Origin: Candidatus Atribacteria bacterium
Lineage (GTDB): Bacteria > Atribacterota > JALVIU01
Assembly: GCA_027028665.1 (NCBI GenBank)
Contig: JALVIU010000204.1
Span: 1-11,710 of the forward strand
Reading direction: 5' to 3'
Length of the DNA: 11,710 nt
Part shown: positions 1 through 8,688 of the stretch, in pieces
How the letters are laid out: every line of letters starts with the position of its first letter
How positions within the stretch are numbered: position 1 is the stretch's first letter
Notes under the pieces: generated by a model
Told to the model about the DNA's origin: nothing
The model's database searches: none
Seen by the model: only the letters and a program-made list of their open reading frames with translations
Position numbers and translations under genes: made by a program

Positions 1-2189
1 AAAAGGATCCAGAAGTCGAAGAACCAGACATAGATGACCTCTATGAAATAGGAACTATAGCACATCTTGTGCAGTTATACAAACTTCCTGATGGAACTAT
101 AAAGATTTTAGTAGAAGGATTCACAAGGGCTAAGATAATTGACATAGTACACAAAGATCCCTTTTATAAAGTAGAAGTGGAAAAATTAAAAGATAGAAAA
201 ATGAGGGGCTATAAGATGAGAATGGAAGCCCTTATGAGAAGTGTGCTGGAGGAATTTGAAAAATACATAAAATTAAATAAAAAAGTACCTCCAGAAACAA
301 TACTTACAGTTGCAAATATTGAGGATCCTGGGAGATTTTCGGATATAGTAGCATCTCATCTTTTGATTCGTACAATAGAAAAGCAAAAATTATTAGCCAC
401 TACAAGTATATATAAGAGACTTTCAGAACTTCTTAAAATTTTGACAAATGAAAATAGTATATTAGAACTTGAGGAAAAAATTCAAGGAAAGGTAAGGAAG
501 GAATTAGAGCGGACCCAAAGGGAATATTATTTAAGAGAACAACTTCGTATAATTCAGCAAGAATTGGGAAGAGAAGATGATGTTTTATCAGAAATAAGAG
601 AATACAAAGAAAGAATAAAGAAAGCTAAGCTTCCACGAGAGGTAGAAGAAAAGGCATTAAAAGAGGTGAAACGGCTTGAGAGGATGCCTCCTATGGCAGC
701 AGAGGGAGCAGTTGTTAGAAATTATCTCGATTGGATACTGTCTCTTCCATGGAATGTAAAAACAAGGGATATATTAGATATAAAAAGGGCAGAGAAGATA
801 CTTAATGAAGATCATTATGGACTTGAAAAGGTAAAGGAAAGAATTTTAGAATACTTGGCTGTAAAGAAATTGACAAAGACATTAAAGGGTCCAATTTTAT
901 GTTTTGTAGGTCCTCCTGGTGTTGGTAAGACTTCTCTTGCAAAGTCTATAGCAAGATCTTTAGGAAGAAAATTTGTAAGGATGTCTTTAGGGGGAGTAAG
1001 AGATGAAGCAGAGATAAGAGGACATAGGAGAACCTATGTAGGTGCACTTCCAGGAAGAATTATTCAATATATGAAACAGGCCAAATCTAAAAATCCTGTA
1101 TTTTTGATGGATGAAGTGGACAAAATGAGTACAGATTTTAGAGGAGATCCTTCTGCAGCATTGCTTGAAGTTTTAGACCCAGAACAGAACAACGAATTTG
1201 TAGATCATTATTTAGAAGTACCCTTTGACCTTTCTGATGTAATGTTTATAACAACAGCCAATGTACTATATACCATACCGCAACCACTTCAAGATAGGAT
1301 GGAGATTATACATATACCAGGTTATACTGATGTAGAAAAGTTTCATATAGCCAAGCAATTTCTCATACCAAAACAGTTAAAGCTTCACGGTTTAGACGAA
1401 AAAATTCTTGCATTTACAGATCAAGCACTTTATAAAATAATAAGAGAATATACAAAAGAGGCAGGAGTAAGAAATCTGGAAAAGAATATTGCGGCAATTT
1501 GCCGAAAAGTAGCAAAAGAAATTGTCTCAAATGGTAAGAAAAAAAAGCAGATAAAAGTGAATTCTTTAAAGATAGAGAAATATCTTGGTCCTCCAAAATT
1601 TAAACGTGATGAAAAAGAAGAAAAAGATGAAATAGGTGTAGCAACAGGGCTTGCATGGACCCAATTTGGCGGAGAGATATTGTCTGTAGAGGCAGTTATT
1701 ATGCCAGGAAAAGGCAAACTTATACTTACAGGACAACTTGGTGATGTGATGCAAGAATCTGCACAAGCTGCTTTGTCCTATATAAGGTCAAAGAGTGAAG
1801 AATTTAATATATCACCTGAATTCTTTGAAAAGCATGATATTCATATACATGTACCAGAGGGAGCTATTCCTAAGGATGGTCCATCTGCAGGTATAACAAT
1901 GGCTACCTCAATGGTTTCTGTTCTCACAAATAATCCTGTTCGAAAAGATGTAGCAATGACTGGAGAGATTACTCTTAGAGGAAAAGTCTTGCCTATAGGA
2001 GGATTAAAAGAAAAGATCCTTGCTGCATATCAAGCAGGAATAAAAGAGGTTATTCTCCCTCTCAAAAACGAGAAAGATCTTGTAGAGATCCCAGAGACTA
2101 TACGTAAAAAAATAAAAATAGAGCTTGTAGAAAATATAGACCAGGTATTAAAAATTGCTTTATTAAATAAGGAGGAAAAAGGTGAGTAA
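1..2189 (+). CDS. lon: ATP-dependent protease Lon (LonA type), 5' end missing
   Basis: Cytosolic AAA+ serine protease that unfolds and degrades misfolded and regulatory proteins. The reading frame is open from base 3 and upstream of the GTG at 69: codons 3-68 encode [20 protein letters not shown], the usual LonA N-domain, so the gene begins outside the window. 728 residues are visible; about 50-60 N-terminal residues are missing compared with the E. coli protein. Order seen: rest of the N-domain and coiled-coil stretch (to about base 850), AAA+ module with Walker A GPPGVGKT at 909-932 and Walker B FLMDEVD at 1101-1121, then the C-terminal protease domain. The catalytic Ser is in DGPSAG (codon 1884-1886) and the catalytic Lys is the second Lys of GGLKEK (codon 2013-2015), with the same 43-residue spacing as S679/K722 of E. 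coli. The last 8 nt overlap metK. No membrane segment is present, which excludes archaeal LonB. Confidence 0.97.
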   Translation, partial: KDPEVEEPDIDDLYEIGTIAHLVQLYKLPDGTIKILVEGFTRAKIIDIVHKDPFYKVEVEKLKDRKMRGYKMRMEALMRSVLEEFEKYIKLNKKVPPETILTVANIEDPGRFSDIVASHLLIRTIEKQKLLATTSIYKRLSELLKILTNENSILELEEKIQGKVRKELERTQREYYLREQLRIIQQELGREDDVLSEIREYKERIKKAKLPREVEEKALKEVKRLERMPPMAAEGAVVRNYLDWILSLPWNVKTRDILDIKRAEKILNEDHYGLEKVKERILEYLAVKKLTKTLKGPILCFVGPPGVGKTSLAKSIARSLGRKFVRMSLGGVRDEAEIRGHRRTYVGALPGRIIQYMKQAKSKNPVFLMDEVDKMSTDFRGDPSAALLEVLDPEQNNEFVDHYLEVPFDLSDVMFITTANVLYTIPQPLQDRMEIIHIPGYTDVEKFHIAKQFLIPKQLKLHGLDEKILAFTDQALYKIIREYTKEAGVRNLEKNIAAICRKVAKEIVSNGKKKKQIKVNSLKIEKYLGPPKFKRDEKEEKDEIGVATGLAWTQFGGEILSVEAVIMPGKGKLILTGQLGDVMQESAQAALSYIRSKSEEFNISPEFFEKHDIHIHVPEGAIPKDGPSAGITMATSMVSVLTNNPVRKDVAMTGEITLRGKVLPIGGLKEKILAAYQAGIKEVILPLKNEKDLVEIPETIRKKIKIELVENIDQVLKIALLNKEEKGE
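2169..2175 (+). promoter_or_regulatory. Shine-Dalgarno of metK
   Basis: AAGGAGG lies inside the 3' end of lon, 6 nt before the GTG at 2182. This near-perfect site supports the GTG as the true metK start. There is no in-frame ATG near the conserved N-terminus. Confidence 0.85.
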
Positions 2190-3375
2190 AAGGCATTTTT
2201 TTACTTCAGAGTCTGTTACTGAGGGACATCCTGATAAAATTGCAGATCAAATCTCAGATGCAATACTTGATGGAATATATGCCCAGGATCCATATGGAAG
2301 AGTTGCTATTGAAACTTTAACAACTACAGGTCTTATAGTAATAGCTGGCGAAATAAAGACTACCTGTTATGTGGATATGCCAAAGATTGCAAGAGAAGTA
2401 GTAAAAGAAATAGGATATACTCGTGCAAAGTATGGATTCGATGCAGATACCTGTGCCGTTATCACATCAATAGATGAGCAGTCCCCAGATATATCTCAGG
2501 GGGTAACAAAGGCCTTAGAGGTAAGAACTAAAGAAGAGGAAGAAGATGAGATTGCAAGAATTGGAGCGGGAGACCAAGGAATGATGTTTGGCTTTGCCTG
2601 TGATGAAACAGAAGAGCTTATGCCTCTACCTATTCATCTTGCCCATAGGCTTGCAGAGAGACTTGCTGAAGTAAGAAAAAGGGAAATATTACCATATCTT
2701 AGACCAGATGGAAAGACACAGGTTACAATAGAGTATGAAGATGATAAACCTATAAGGGTAGAAGCAGTGGTTGTATCAGCTCAGCATAGTCCTGAAGTAG
2801 ATCTAAAGGATATGGCAGAGGATATAAAGAGAGAAGTAATATATAAAGTAATCCCAGAAAATTGGCTTGATAATAAGACGCGATATTACATAAATCCCAC
2901 AGGTAGATTTGTATTTGGAGGGCCAATGGCAGATACAGGCCTTACCGGAAGAAAAATTATAGTGGATACATATGGAGGGTATGCACGTCATGGAGGAGGT
3001 GCATTCTCTGGGAAAGACCCTACAAAGGTAGATAGATCTGCAAGCTATATGGCAAGATATGTAGCAAAGAATCTTGTAAAGGCAGGTATTGCAAGAAAAC
3101 TTGAAGTTCAAATCTCCTATGCAATAGGTGTAGCACATCCTATATCTTTACGAGTAGATACCTTTGGTACAGGCAATATCCCTGATGAAAAAATTGTATC
3201 CCTTATAAATGAGTATTTTGATTTAAGACCTGGTGCAATTATAAAAAAATTAAAACTTAGAAGACCTATTTATAAAAAAACAGCAGCATATGGACATTTT
3301 GGAAGAGAACTGGATGAGTTTGCCTGGGAAAAAACAGATGTGGCTGAAATATTAAGAAAGGCGGCAGGATTATAA
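2182..3375 (+). CDS. metK: S-adenosylmethionine synthetase (methionine adenosyltransferase)
   Basis: Makes S-adenosylmethionine from methionine and ATP, with release of phosphate and diphosphate; cytosolic, tetrameric in known bacterial relatives. The 397-residue product is full length for the family (E. coli about 384). Signatures seen: GHPDK at residues 15-19 with the active-site His, GAGDQG at 128-133 (ATP-binding hexapeptide), the glycine-rich P-loop-like GGGAFSGKD at 271-279, and SYAIGVAHP near the C-terminus. Translation starts at a GTG, giving [11 protein letters not shown], behind a strong Shine-Dalgarno. The gene begins 8 nt before the lon stop codon (GTGAGTAA), so coupling to lon translation is likely. 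There is no SAM riboswitch because there is no leader. hisS follows after 3 nt. Its SAM could serve a radical-SAM partner of the EpmA-like protein downstream, but that is conjecture. Confidence 0.98.
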   Translation: MSKRHFFTSESVTEGHPDKIADQISDAILDGIYAQDPYGRVAIETLTTTGLIVIAGEIKTTCYVDMPKIAREVVKEIGYTRAKYGFDADTCAVITSIDEQSPDISQGVTKALEVRTKEEEEDEIARIGAGDQGMMFGFACDETEELMPLPIHLAHRLAERLAEVRKREILPYLRPDGKTQVTIEYEDDKPIRVEAVVVSAQHSPEVDLKDMAEDIKREVIYKVIPENWLDNKTRYYINPTGRFVFGGPMADTGLTGRKIIVDTYGGYARHGGGAFSGKDPTKVDRSASYMARYVAKNLVKAGIARKLEVQISYAIGVAHPISLRVDTFGTGNIPDEKIVSLINEYFDLRPGAIIKKLKLRRPIYKKTAAYGHFGRELDEFAWEKTDVAEILRKAAGL

Positions 3376-3378
3376 ATC

Positions 3379-4632
3379 ATGAAGATTGTGGCACCAAAAG
3401 GAACAAGAGATATATTACCTCCTGAAATAAATAAATGGCATTATATAGAGAGCATTATAAGAGAGGTAATGAATCTCTATAGTTTCTATGAGATTAGGAC
3501 ACCTATATTTGAATATACTGAACTTTTTCAAAGGGGTATAGGAGATACAACAGATATTGTAAATAAAGAGATGTATACATTTTTAGATAAAAAAGGGCGT
3601 AGCATTACATTACGCCCTGAAAATACTGCCTCTGTAGTAAGGGCCTATATTGAGCATAAGATGTATGGACTAGGTGGCGTAGGAAAATTTTATTACATAG
3701 GTCCCATGTTCCGATATGAGAGACCTCAGGCAGGCAGGCAAAGACAGTTTCATCAATACGGAATGGAAATCATTGGAACAAAAGACCCCAAGGCAGATGT
3801 AGAAATAATAAAAGCAACAGAAGAGATCTATAAACGATTAGGTTTTACTGATTATAAAATACTTATAAATAGCGTAGGGTGTCCAAAATGTAGACCTTAC
3901 TATGAAGAAGAGCTTAAGCTATATCTTAAAGATAAATATGATCAGCTTTGTGATGATTGCAAGGTAAGGTATCATAAAAATCCTTTGAGAATTTTAGATT
4001 GTAAGAGAGAGGGGTGTCGAAGGGCAACAGAAAGTGCCCCTAAGATTATAGATTATCTCTGTGAGGAATGTAAAATACACTTTGAAAAGGTCCTCTCATA
4101 TTTAGATGCCCTCAATATAAAATATGAAATAAACCATAGATTAGTAAGAGGGCTTGATTATTACACCAAAACAGCCTTTGAGGTTATTGCAGGTGGTCTT
4201 GGTGCCCAGGATGCAGTAGGTGGTGGAGGAAGATATGATGGTCTTGCACAGGAAATAGGAGGAAAAGAGATTCCAGGCGTAGGATTTGCAGGTGGTATGG
4301 AAAGACTTATCCTTGCTCTCTCTCATGCAGGAATAGAATTTCCCCGTGAAGATATACAGGATCTATTTGTAGTTTTTCGAGAAGAAGTAGAAAAAGAGGC
4401 ATTTGCACTTATATTTAGATTGAGAGAAAAGGGAGTAAAAGCAGATTATGCATTAGGGAAAAAAAGTATTAAGGCACAGCTTAAAGAAGCAGATAAAAAA
4501 GGCGTAAAGTATGTTGTGATTATAGGAGAAGAAGAAGTAGAGAAAAAGATTCTAACCTTGAAAAATATGGAAACAGGTGAAGGTAAAAAGATAACCGAAA
4601 AAGAGTTATATAAATTATTTGAAAAGGAGTAA
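3379..4632 (+). CDS. hisS: Histidyl-tRNA synthetase
   Basis: Class IIa synthetase that charges tRNA-His. The 417-residue product has the full bacterial layout. Motif 1 region lies at the N-terminus (start [15 protein letters not shown]), followed by [14 protein letters not shown]. Motif 2 has [18 protein letters not shown] with Arg112. The His-specific motif [12 protein letters not shown] has Arg257, then come GGGGRYDGL (from 281) and motif 3 [11 protein letters not shown]. The C-terminal anticodon-binding domain occupies roughly residues 325-417. A real histidine-binding motif argues for HisRS and against the HisZ regulatory paralogue. The insertion domain (about 168-231) carries eight Cys, mostly as CxxC pairs. 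Only a weak AGGA (3366-3369) precedes the ATG, and the gap from metK is 3 nt, so translation probably depends on coupling. The gene shares its operon with asnS and aspS. Confidence 0.98.
   Translation: MKIVAPKGTRDILPPEINKWHYIESIIREVMNLYSFYEIRTPIFEYTELFQRGIGDTTDIVNKEMYTFLDKKGRSITLRPENTASVVRAYIEHKMYGLGGVGKFYYIGPMFRYERPQAGRQRQFHQYGMEIIGTKDPKADVEIIKATEEIYKRLGFTDYKILINSVGCPKCRPYYEEELKLYLKDKYDQLCDDCKVRYHKNPLRILDCKREGCRRATESAPKIIDYLCEECKIHFEKVLSYLDALNIKYEINHRLVRGLDYYTKTAFEVIAGGLGAQDAVGGGGRYDGLAQEIGGKEIPGVGFAGGMERLILALSHAGIEFPREDIQDLFVVFREEVEKEAFALIFRLREKGVKADYALGKKSIKAQLKEADKKGVKYVVIIGEEEVEKKILTLKNMETGEGKKITEKELYKLFEKE
4624..4629 (+). promoter_or_regulatory. Shine-Dalgarno of asnS (decides the start)
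   Basis: AAGGAG overlaps the end of hisS and stands 7 nt before the ATG at 4637. An in-frame TTG at 4619 lies upstream of this site and would make it part of the coding sequence, so the ATG is preferred. Confidence 0.85.
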
Positions 4633-4636
4633 GACC

Positions 4637-5929
4637 ATGAAAGATGTCTATATCGAGGATATTAGTAAATATGTAGGTGAAGAGGTAAGACTTAAGGGAT
4701 GGCTTTATAATAAGCGTTCAAGTGGCAAGATCCATTTTTTGATAGTAAGAGATGGGACAGGATTTCTTCAAGCCACTGTAATAAGAAATGAGGTTTCCCC
4801 TGAGGTATTTGAATTATCAGATAAATTAACCCAGGAATCTTCTATAATAGTAGAAGGTACCGTAAGAGAGGAACCAAGGGCCAAAGGTGGATATGAATTA
4901 ACTGTATCCAATGTAGAGCTTATACAACTTGCAGAAGATTATCCTATTAAACTAAAAGAACATGGAGTAGATTTCTTATTAAGTAATAGACATCTTTGGA
5001 TAAGAACTCCCAGACAAAACGCTATATTAAGATTGAGAAGTAAACTCATAAATATTATTAGAAACTTTTTCGACGAAAAAAGATTTACACTCGTTGATTC
5101 TCCCATACTTACACCTGCATCATGTGAAGGAACTACTACTTTGTTTGAAACTAAATACTTCGATAAAGCAGCATATCTTTCTCAAAGTGGCCAGCTTTAT
5201 AATGAGGCAGCTGCTATGGCCTTAGGAAAAGTATATTGCTTTGGTCCTACATTTCGAGCAGAAAAATCAAAGACAAGGCGACATCTTATGGAGTTTTGGA
5301 TGGTAGAACCAGAAATGGCATTTTATGACCTATATGATATGATGGATCTTGCAGAGGATATGATAATTTATATCATAAAGCGTATATTAAAAGAGGGAAA
5401 AAAAGAGTTGAAAGAGCTGGGAAGGGATATCTCTGTACTTGAAAAAGTGGATCATCCTTTTCCCCGTATTACTTATGATGAAGCTATAGATATTTTAAAG
5501 AAAAAAGGATTTGATATACACTGGGGAGATGACTTTGGAGGAGATGAGGAGACGGCTATATCTGAAGAATTTGATAGGCCAGTATTTGTGCATCATTATC
5601 CTTCTGAGATGAAGGCCTTTTACATGAAGCCAGATCCAGAAAACGAAAAGTTATCTCTATCTGCTGACCTCCTTGCACCTGAAGGATATGGAGAAATTAT
5701 AGGAGGAGGTCAGAGGATAGATGATTATGATTTGCTATATAAAAGAATGGTAGAGGAAAATCTCCCTATAGAAGACTATAAATGGTATTTAGATCTAAGA
5801 AAATATGGAAGTTGTCCCCATTCTGGATATGGACTTGGTATAGAAAGGACCCTTGCATGGATAGCAAAGCTTCCACATGTAAGGGAAACAATACCTTTCC
5901 CTAGATTATTGTATAGAATTTATCCATAA
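4637..5929 (+). CDS. asnS: Asparaginyl-tRNA synthetase, archaeal-like type
   Basis: Class IIb enzyme that charges tRNA-Asn with asparagine directly. From the ATG at 4637 the protein has 430 residues. Layout: N-terminal OB-fold anticodon-binding domain (about 1-110, with [18 protein letters not shown]), a short hinge, then the catalytic core. Motif 2 is [16 protein letters not shown] (Arg207) and motif 3 is [13 protein letters not shown] (Arg404). The block [19 protein letters not shown] and the pairing of [10 protein letters not shown] with KAFYMKPDP mark AsnRS rather than AspRS. These blocks and the C-terminus [11 protein letters not shown] match my memory of archaeal (Pyrococcus-type) AsnRS better than the classical bacterial form, which has GGSQREERLDVL. 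The gene starts 4 nt after hisS and ends with tandem TAA stops. AsnRS is nearly certain; an archaeal origin is inference. Confidence 0.95.
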   Translation: MKDVYIEDISKYVGEEVRLKGWLYNKRSSGKIHFLIVRDGTGFLQATVIRNEVSPEVFELSDKLTQESSIIVEGTVREEPRAKGGYELTVSNVELIQLAEDYPIKLKEHGVDFLLSNRHLWIRTPRQNAILRLRSKLINIIRNFFDEKRFTLVDSPILTPASCEGTTTLFETKYFDKAAYLSQSGQLYNEAAAMALGKVYCFGPTFRAEKSKTRRHLMEFWMVEPEMAFYDLYDMMDLAEDMIIYIIKRILKEGKKELKELGRDISVLEKVDHPFPRITYDEAIDILKKKGFDIHWGDDFGGDEETAISEEFDRPVFVHHYPSEMKAFYMKPDPENEKLSLSADLLAPEGYGEIIGGGQRIDDYDLLYKRMVEENLPIEDYKWYLDLRKYGSCPHSGYGLGIERTLAWIAKLPHVRETIPFPRLLYRIYP

Positions 5930-5950
5930 TAAAAACAATTTAAGAAGAAA

Positions 5951-5957
5951 AAAGGAG
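5951..5957 (+). promoter_or_regulatory. Shine-Dalgarno of aspS
   Basis: AAAGGAG lies 9 nt before the ATG at 5967, in the only sizeable gap of the block (37 nt, 5930-5966). The rest of that gap is A-rich, and I see neither a hairpin nor a convincing promoter in it. Confidence 0.8.
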
Positions 5958-5966
5958 CTTGGCACT

Positions 5967-7724
5967 ATGTTAAAAAGAACTCATTATTGTGGTCATGTAA
6001 ACTCTAAGGATATAGAAAGAGAGGTAGTACTTTTTGGCTGGGTTCATAGAAGAAGAGACCATGGTGGAGTAATATTTATAGACCTAAGAGATAGAGAGGG
6101 GGTAGTGCAGGTAGTATTAGATCCAGAATTTTCCCCTGAGGTACATGAAAAAGGCAAAGACATAAGGACAGAGTATGTACTTGAAATAAAAGGTATTGTA
6201 AAAGAAAGGCCCCCTGAATCAATAAATGAGGAGCTTCCTACAGGAAGGGTAGAGGTTTTTGCAAATCATTTGAATATACTAAATGAATCTTCTGTTCCAC
6301 CCTTTGAGATTTCTAAAGAGGTAGATATAGCTGAAGATTTGAGATTAAAATATAGATACCTTGATTTAAGAAGAGAAAGGATGCAAAAAAATATTATTAT
6401 AAGACATAAACTCCTTCAAATAATAAGAAAAGTACTTATAGAAAGGCATTTTATAGAAATAGAAACCCCAATACTTACAAAGAGTACACCAGAGGGTGCA
6501 AGAGATTATCTTGTACCAAGTAGAGTAAATCCTGGCAAATTCTATGCTCTTCCTCAATCACCTCAATTGTTCAAACAGTTACTTATGGTCTCCGGTTTTG
6601 ATAGGTATTTTCAGATTGCAAAGTGCTTTAGGGATGAAGACCTAAGGGCAAATAGACAACCGGAATTTACCCAGCTTGATATGGAGCTTTCATTTGTAGA
6701 GCCTGAAGATGTATTCTCTATAATAGAGGAACTTTTAGCTACCACCTTTAGGGAGATTTTAGATGTTAAAGTGGAAACTCCATTTAGTAGGATGAGTTAT
6801 AGAGAGGCTATGGAGAGATTTGGAACAGACAAACCAGATCTAAGATTTGGACTTGAGTTAAAAGAGATTACAACTTTAGCTCAAGAATTGGGATTTCCTC
6901 CATTTTCTAAACTGATAGAAAAGGGGGGAAAGATTTATGGTCTGGTTATAGAACAGGGAGATAGATTTTCAAGGACAGAACTTGATAAATTAAGAGATGC
7001 GGCTTTAAAACTTGGATCTGGTGGTCTGGCATGGGTAAGATATGATGAAAAGGTAAAATCTACCTTTGGAAGCAAAGTCTCCCCTGATGCACTATTAAAA
7101 TTGAAAAACAAGCTTTCTATTCCTGATAAAGGTGTATTGCTTATAGTAGGGGATAAAGAAGAGGTAGCACAAACTACTTTAGGTCATATAAGACTTACTA
7201 TTGCCAAAAAACTAAATCTTGTACCTGAGGGGCGATATGAGTTTTTATGGGTTACAGACTTTCCTCTGCTTGAGTGGGATGAGGAAGAGAATAGATGGGT
7301 AGCAAAACACCATCCATTTACCTCTCCACAGGATGAGGATATACCTATTTTAGAAAAAGATCCAGGTAAAGTACGGGCAAAGGCTTATGATATAGTTTTA
7401 AATGGCGAAGAATTAGGTGGTGGAAGTATAAGAATACACAATAGTGATCTACAGAAAAGGATGTTTAATGTTTTAAATATAGGAGAAGAAGAGGCACAGG
7501 CCAAGTTTGGATTTTTACTTGAGGCATTTAAATATGGTGCACCACCACATGGTGGTATAGCTTTAGGGTTGGATAGACTCGTTATGTTTCTTACAGGTTC
7601 TGGTTCTATAAGGGATGTAATTGCATTTCCAAAAACCCAAAAGGCCGTGTGTCTCCTTACAGGGGCTCCAAGTAGTGTAGATGAAAGACAATTAAGGGAA
7701 CTAAAGATAAAACTCGATGTATAA
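5967..7724 (+). CDS. aspS: Aspartyl-tRNA synthetase, bacterial type, possibly non-discriminating
   Basis: Class IIb enzyme that charges tRNA-Asp. The 585-residue length and the insertion (GAD-like) domain at about 285-420 make it the bacterial form. Layout: OB-fold anticodon domain (1-110) with GWVHRRRDHGG; motif 1 around ETPILTKSTPEGARDYLVPS; motif 2 FRDEDLRANRQPEFTQ with Arg222; motif 3 GIALGLDRLVMF with Arg537. EELGGGSIRIH is also present. Residue 32 in the anticodon domain is His (codon 6060-6062). E. coli, whose enzyme is specific for tRNA-Asp, has Leu30 here, and the non-discriminating Pseudomonas aeruginosa enzyme has His31. This raises the possibility that the enzyme also charges tRNA-Asn with Asp, despite the adjacent asnS. 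The 3' end overlaps the epmA-like gene by 8 nt. Confidence 0.97.
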   Translation: MLKRTHYCGHVNSKDIEREVVLFGWVHRRRDHGGVIFIDLRDREGVVQVVLDPEFSPEVHEKGKDIRTEYVLEIKGIVKERPPESINEELPTGRVEVFANHLNILNESSVPPFEISKEVDIAEDLRLKYRYLDLRRERMQKNIIIRHKLLQIIRKVLIERHFIEIETPILTKSTPEGARDYLVPSRVNPGKFYALPQSPQLFKQLLMVSGFDRYFQIAKCFRDEDLRANRQPEFTQLDMELSFVEPEDVFSIIEELLATTFREILDVKVETPFSRMSYREAMERFGTDKPDLRFGLELKEITTLAQELGFPPFSKLIEKGGKIYGLVIEQGDRFSRTELDKLRDAALKLGSGGLAWVRYDEKVKSTFGSKVSPDALLKLKNKLSIPDKGVLLIVGDKEEVAQTTLGHIRLTIAKKLNLVPEGRYEFLWVTDFPLLEWDEEENRWVAKHHPFTSPQDEDIPILEKDPGKVRAKAYDIVLNGEELGGGSIRIHNSDLQKRMFNVLNIGEEEAQAKFGFLLEAFKYGAPPHGGIALGLDRLVMFLTGSGSIRDVIAFPKTQKAVCLLTGAPSSVDERQLRELKIKLDV

Positions 7725-8688
7725 AAAGATCGAGGATCTAAGAGAAATCTATAGATTTAGATCAGATTTTATAAAAACAATAAGGGAATATTTTACCAAT
7801 GCAGGGGTTATAGAGGTGGATACACCTATTATAACCCCTTATCCCTCCCATGATTTGAATATATCTCCTTTCGAAATAGACTACTTAGGTAGAACTTACT
7901 ATCTTGCTACATCTCCCGAATTTTTTCTAAAGAGGATTCTTACATCAAAGATAGGTGATATCTTTGAGATTGCCCACTCATTTAGGGTTGATCCTGTTAC
8001 ATCACTTCATAACCCAGAATTTTTACTACTGGAATGGTATAGAATAGGATGGACATATATAGACCTCATTCGTGACTTAAAGGGGCTTTTGAATCTAATT
8101 TCCAGTAAGTTTTCCTTAAAAAGGGAATATATAAATAAAGAATGGGAGATAGTACCCCTTAGAGAGGTTTTTTATAGATATACACATATAGATTTAGAAG
8201 ACCTATTTGATTATAATAGAAGAAGAGAGATTGCAAAAAGAGAAGGATATGCAGATGAGGATTTCTCAACTATCTTTTATAAACTCTTTATTACATATGT
8301 AGAGGATAAATTAGGAGAGGAAAGGCCTACTGTGATATACGATTATCCAGAGGTTTTGGGTGGTTTTGCAAAAAGAACTGATAGAGATCAAAGATTTACT
8401 CAAAGGATTGAGCTCTACCTATCTGGGATAGAGATTGCAAATGGATATACAGAAATAATAGATCCCAAGGAACAAAAGGAAAGATGGGAGCACTACAGGC
8501 AAAAAGGACTCCCTTATGATGAGGACTTTTTATATTATCTATCATATGGGATGCCAGATGCCGCAGGTATTGCCCTTGGCATAGATCGACTTATGATGTT
8601 TTTTTTGGACAAAAATGATATAGGTGAGGTATTCCCCTTTTCTTTTAAGTATTTTACAAAAGGAAGTGGTGGACTTTATGAAGGATAA
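7717..8688 (+). CDS. epmA: EpmA/GenX-like lysyl-tRNA synthetase paralogue (EF-P lysine ligase)
   Basis: Catalytic-core-only paralogue of class II LysRS. In E. coli, EpmA (PoxA, YjeA, GenX) attaches (R)-beta-lysine to a lysine of elongation factor P. The 323-residue length equals EpmA (325) and is far short of LysRS (about 500); no OB-fold anticodon domain is present, and the product starts directly with the motif 1 helix. Seen: VIEVDTPIITP (motif 1), SFRVDPVTSLHNPEFLLLEWY (motif 2, Arg90), GIEIANGYTEI, and GIALGIDRLMMF (motif 3, Arg291). Ala286 matches E. coli Ala298, the residue that favours beta-lysine over lysine. Odd point: motif 2 reads FRVD where class IIb enzymes normally have FRxE. 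The start overlaps the aspS stop (ATGTATAA) with no recognisable Shine-Dalgarno, so reinitiation is likely. Neither efp nor epmB is in the window, so the target is inferred. Confidence 0.9.
   Translation: MYKKIEDLREIYRFRSDFIKTIREYFTNAGVIEVDTPIITPYPSHDLNISPFEIDYLGRTYYLATSPEFFLKRILTSKIGDIFEIAHSFRVDPVTSLHNPEFLLLEWYRIGWTYIDLIRDLKGLLNLISSKFSLKREYINKEWEIVPLREVFYRYTHIDLEDLFDYNRRREIAKREGYADEDFSTIFYKLFITYVEDKLGEERPTVIYDYPEVLGGFAKRTDRDQRFTQRIELYLSGIEIANGYTEIIDPKEQKERWEHYRQKGLPYDEDFLYYLSYGMPDAAGIALGIDRLMMFFLDKNDIGEVFPFSFKYFTKGSGGLYEG
8659..8673 (+). promoter_or_regulatory. Ribosome-binding region of polA
   Basis: The stretch holds AAAGGA (13 nt before ATG 8678) and GGTGG (5 nt before it), within the 3' end of epmA. 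Neither is ideal, but both support starting at 8678 rather than at the in-frame ATG 8624, which would add 18 residues read from inside the epmA motif 3 region. GTG codons at 8666 and 8669 are possible alternatives. Confidence 0.55.

Noticed and set aside
69-71. GTG as the start of lon
   Set aside because: The frame is open upstream to base 3 and encodes conserved Lon N-domain residues, so this is an internal Val codon.
1430-1717. Minus-strand open frames within lon (also 2803-3138, 4141-4326, 6366-6557, 8825-9139)
   Set aside because: They lie opposite well-supported genes, have low-complexity Phe/Ser/Cys/Ile-rich products and no family resemblance; the purine-loaded coding strand explains them.
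4619-4621. TTG start for asnS, adding six residues
   Set aside because: It precedes the Shine-Dalgarno at 4624-4629; ATG 4637 is correctly spaced and gives a standard N-terminus.
5930-5966. Possible promoter, terminator or T-box between asnS and aspS
   Set aside because: Only 37 nt, A-rich, no stem-loop, and mostly filled by the aspS ribosome-binding site.
8624-8626. ATG start for polA, adding 18 residues
   Set aside because: The added residues are an out-of-frame reading of the epmA C-terminus, and the 5'-nuclease begins naturally after ATG 8678.
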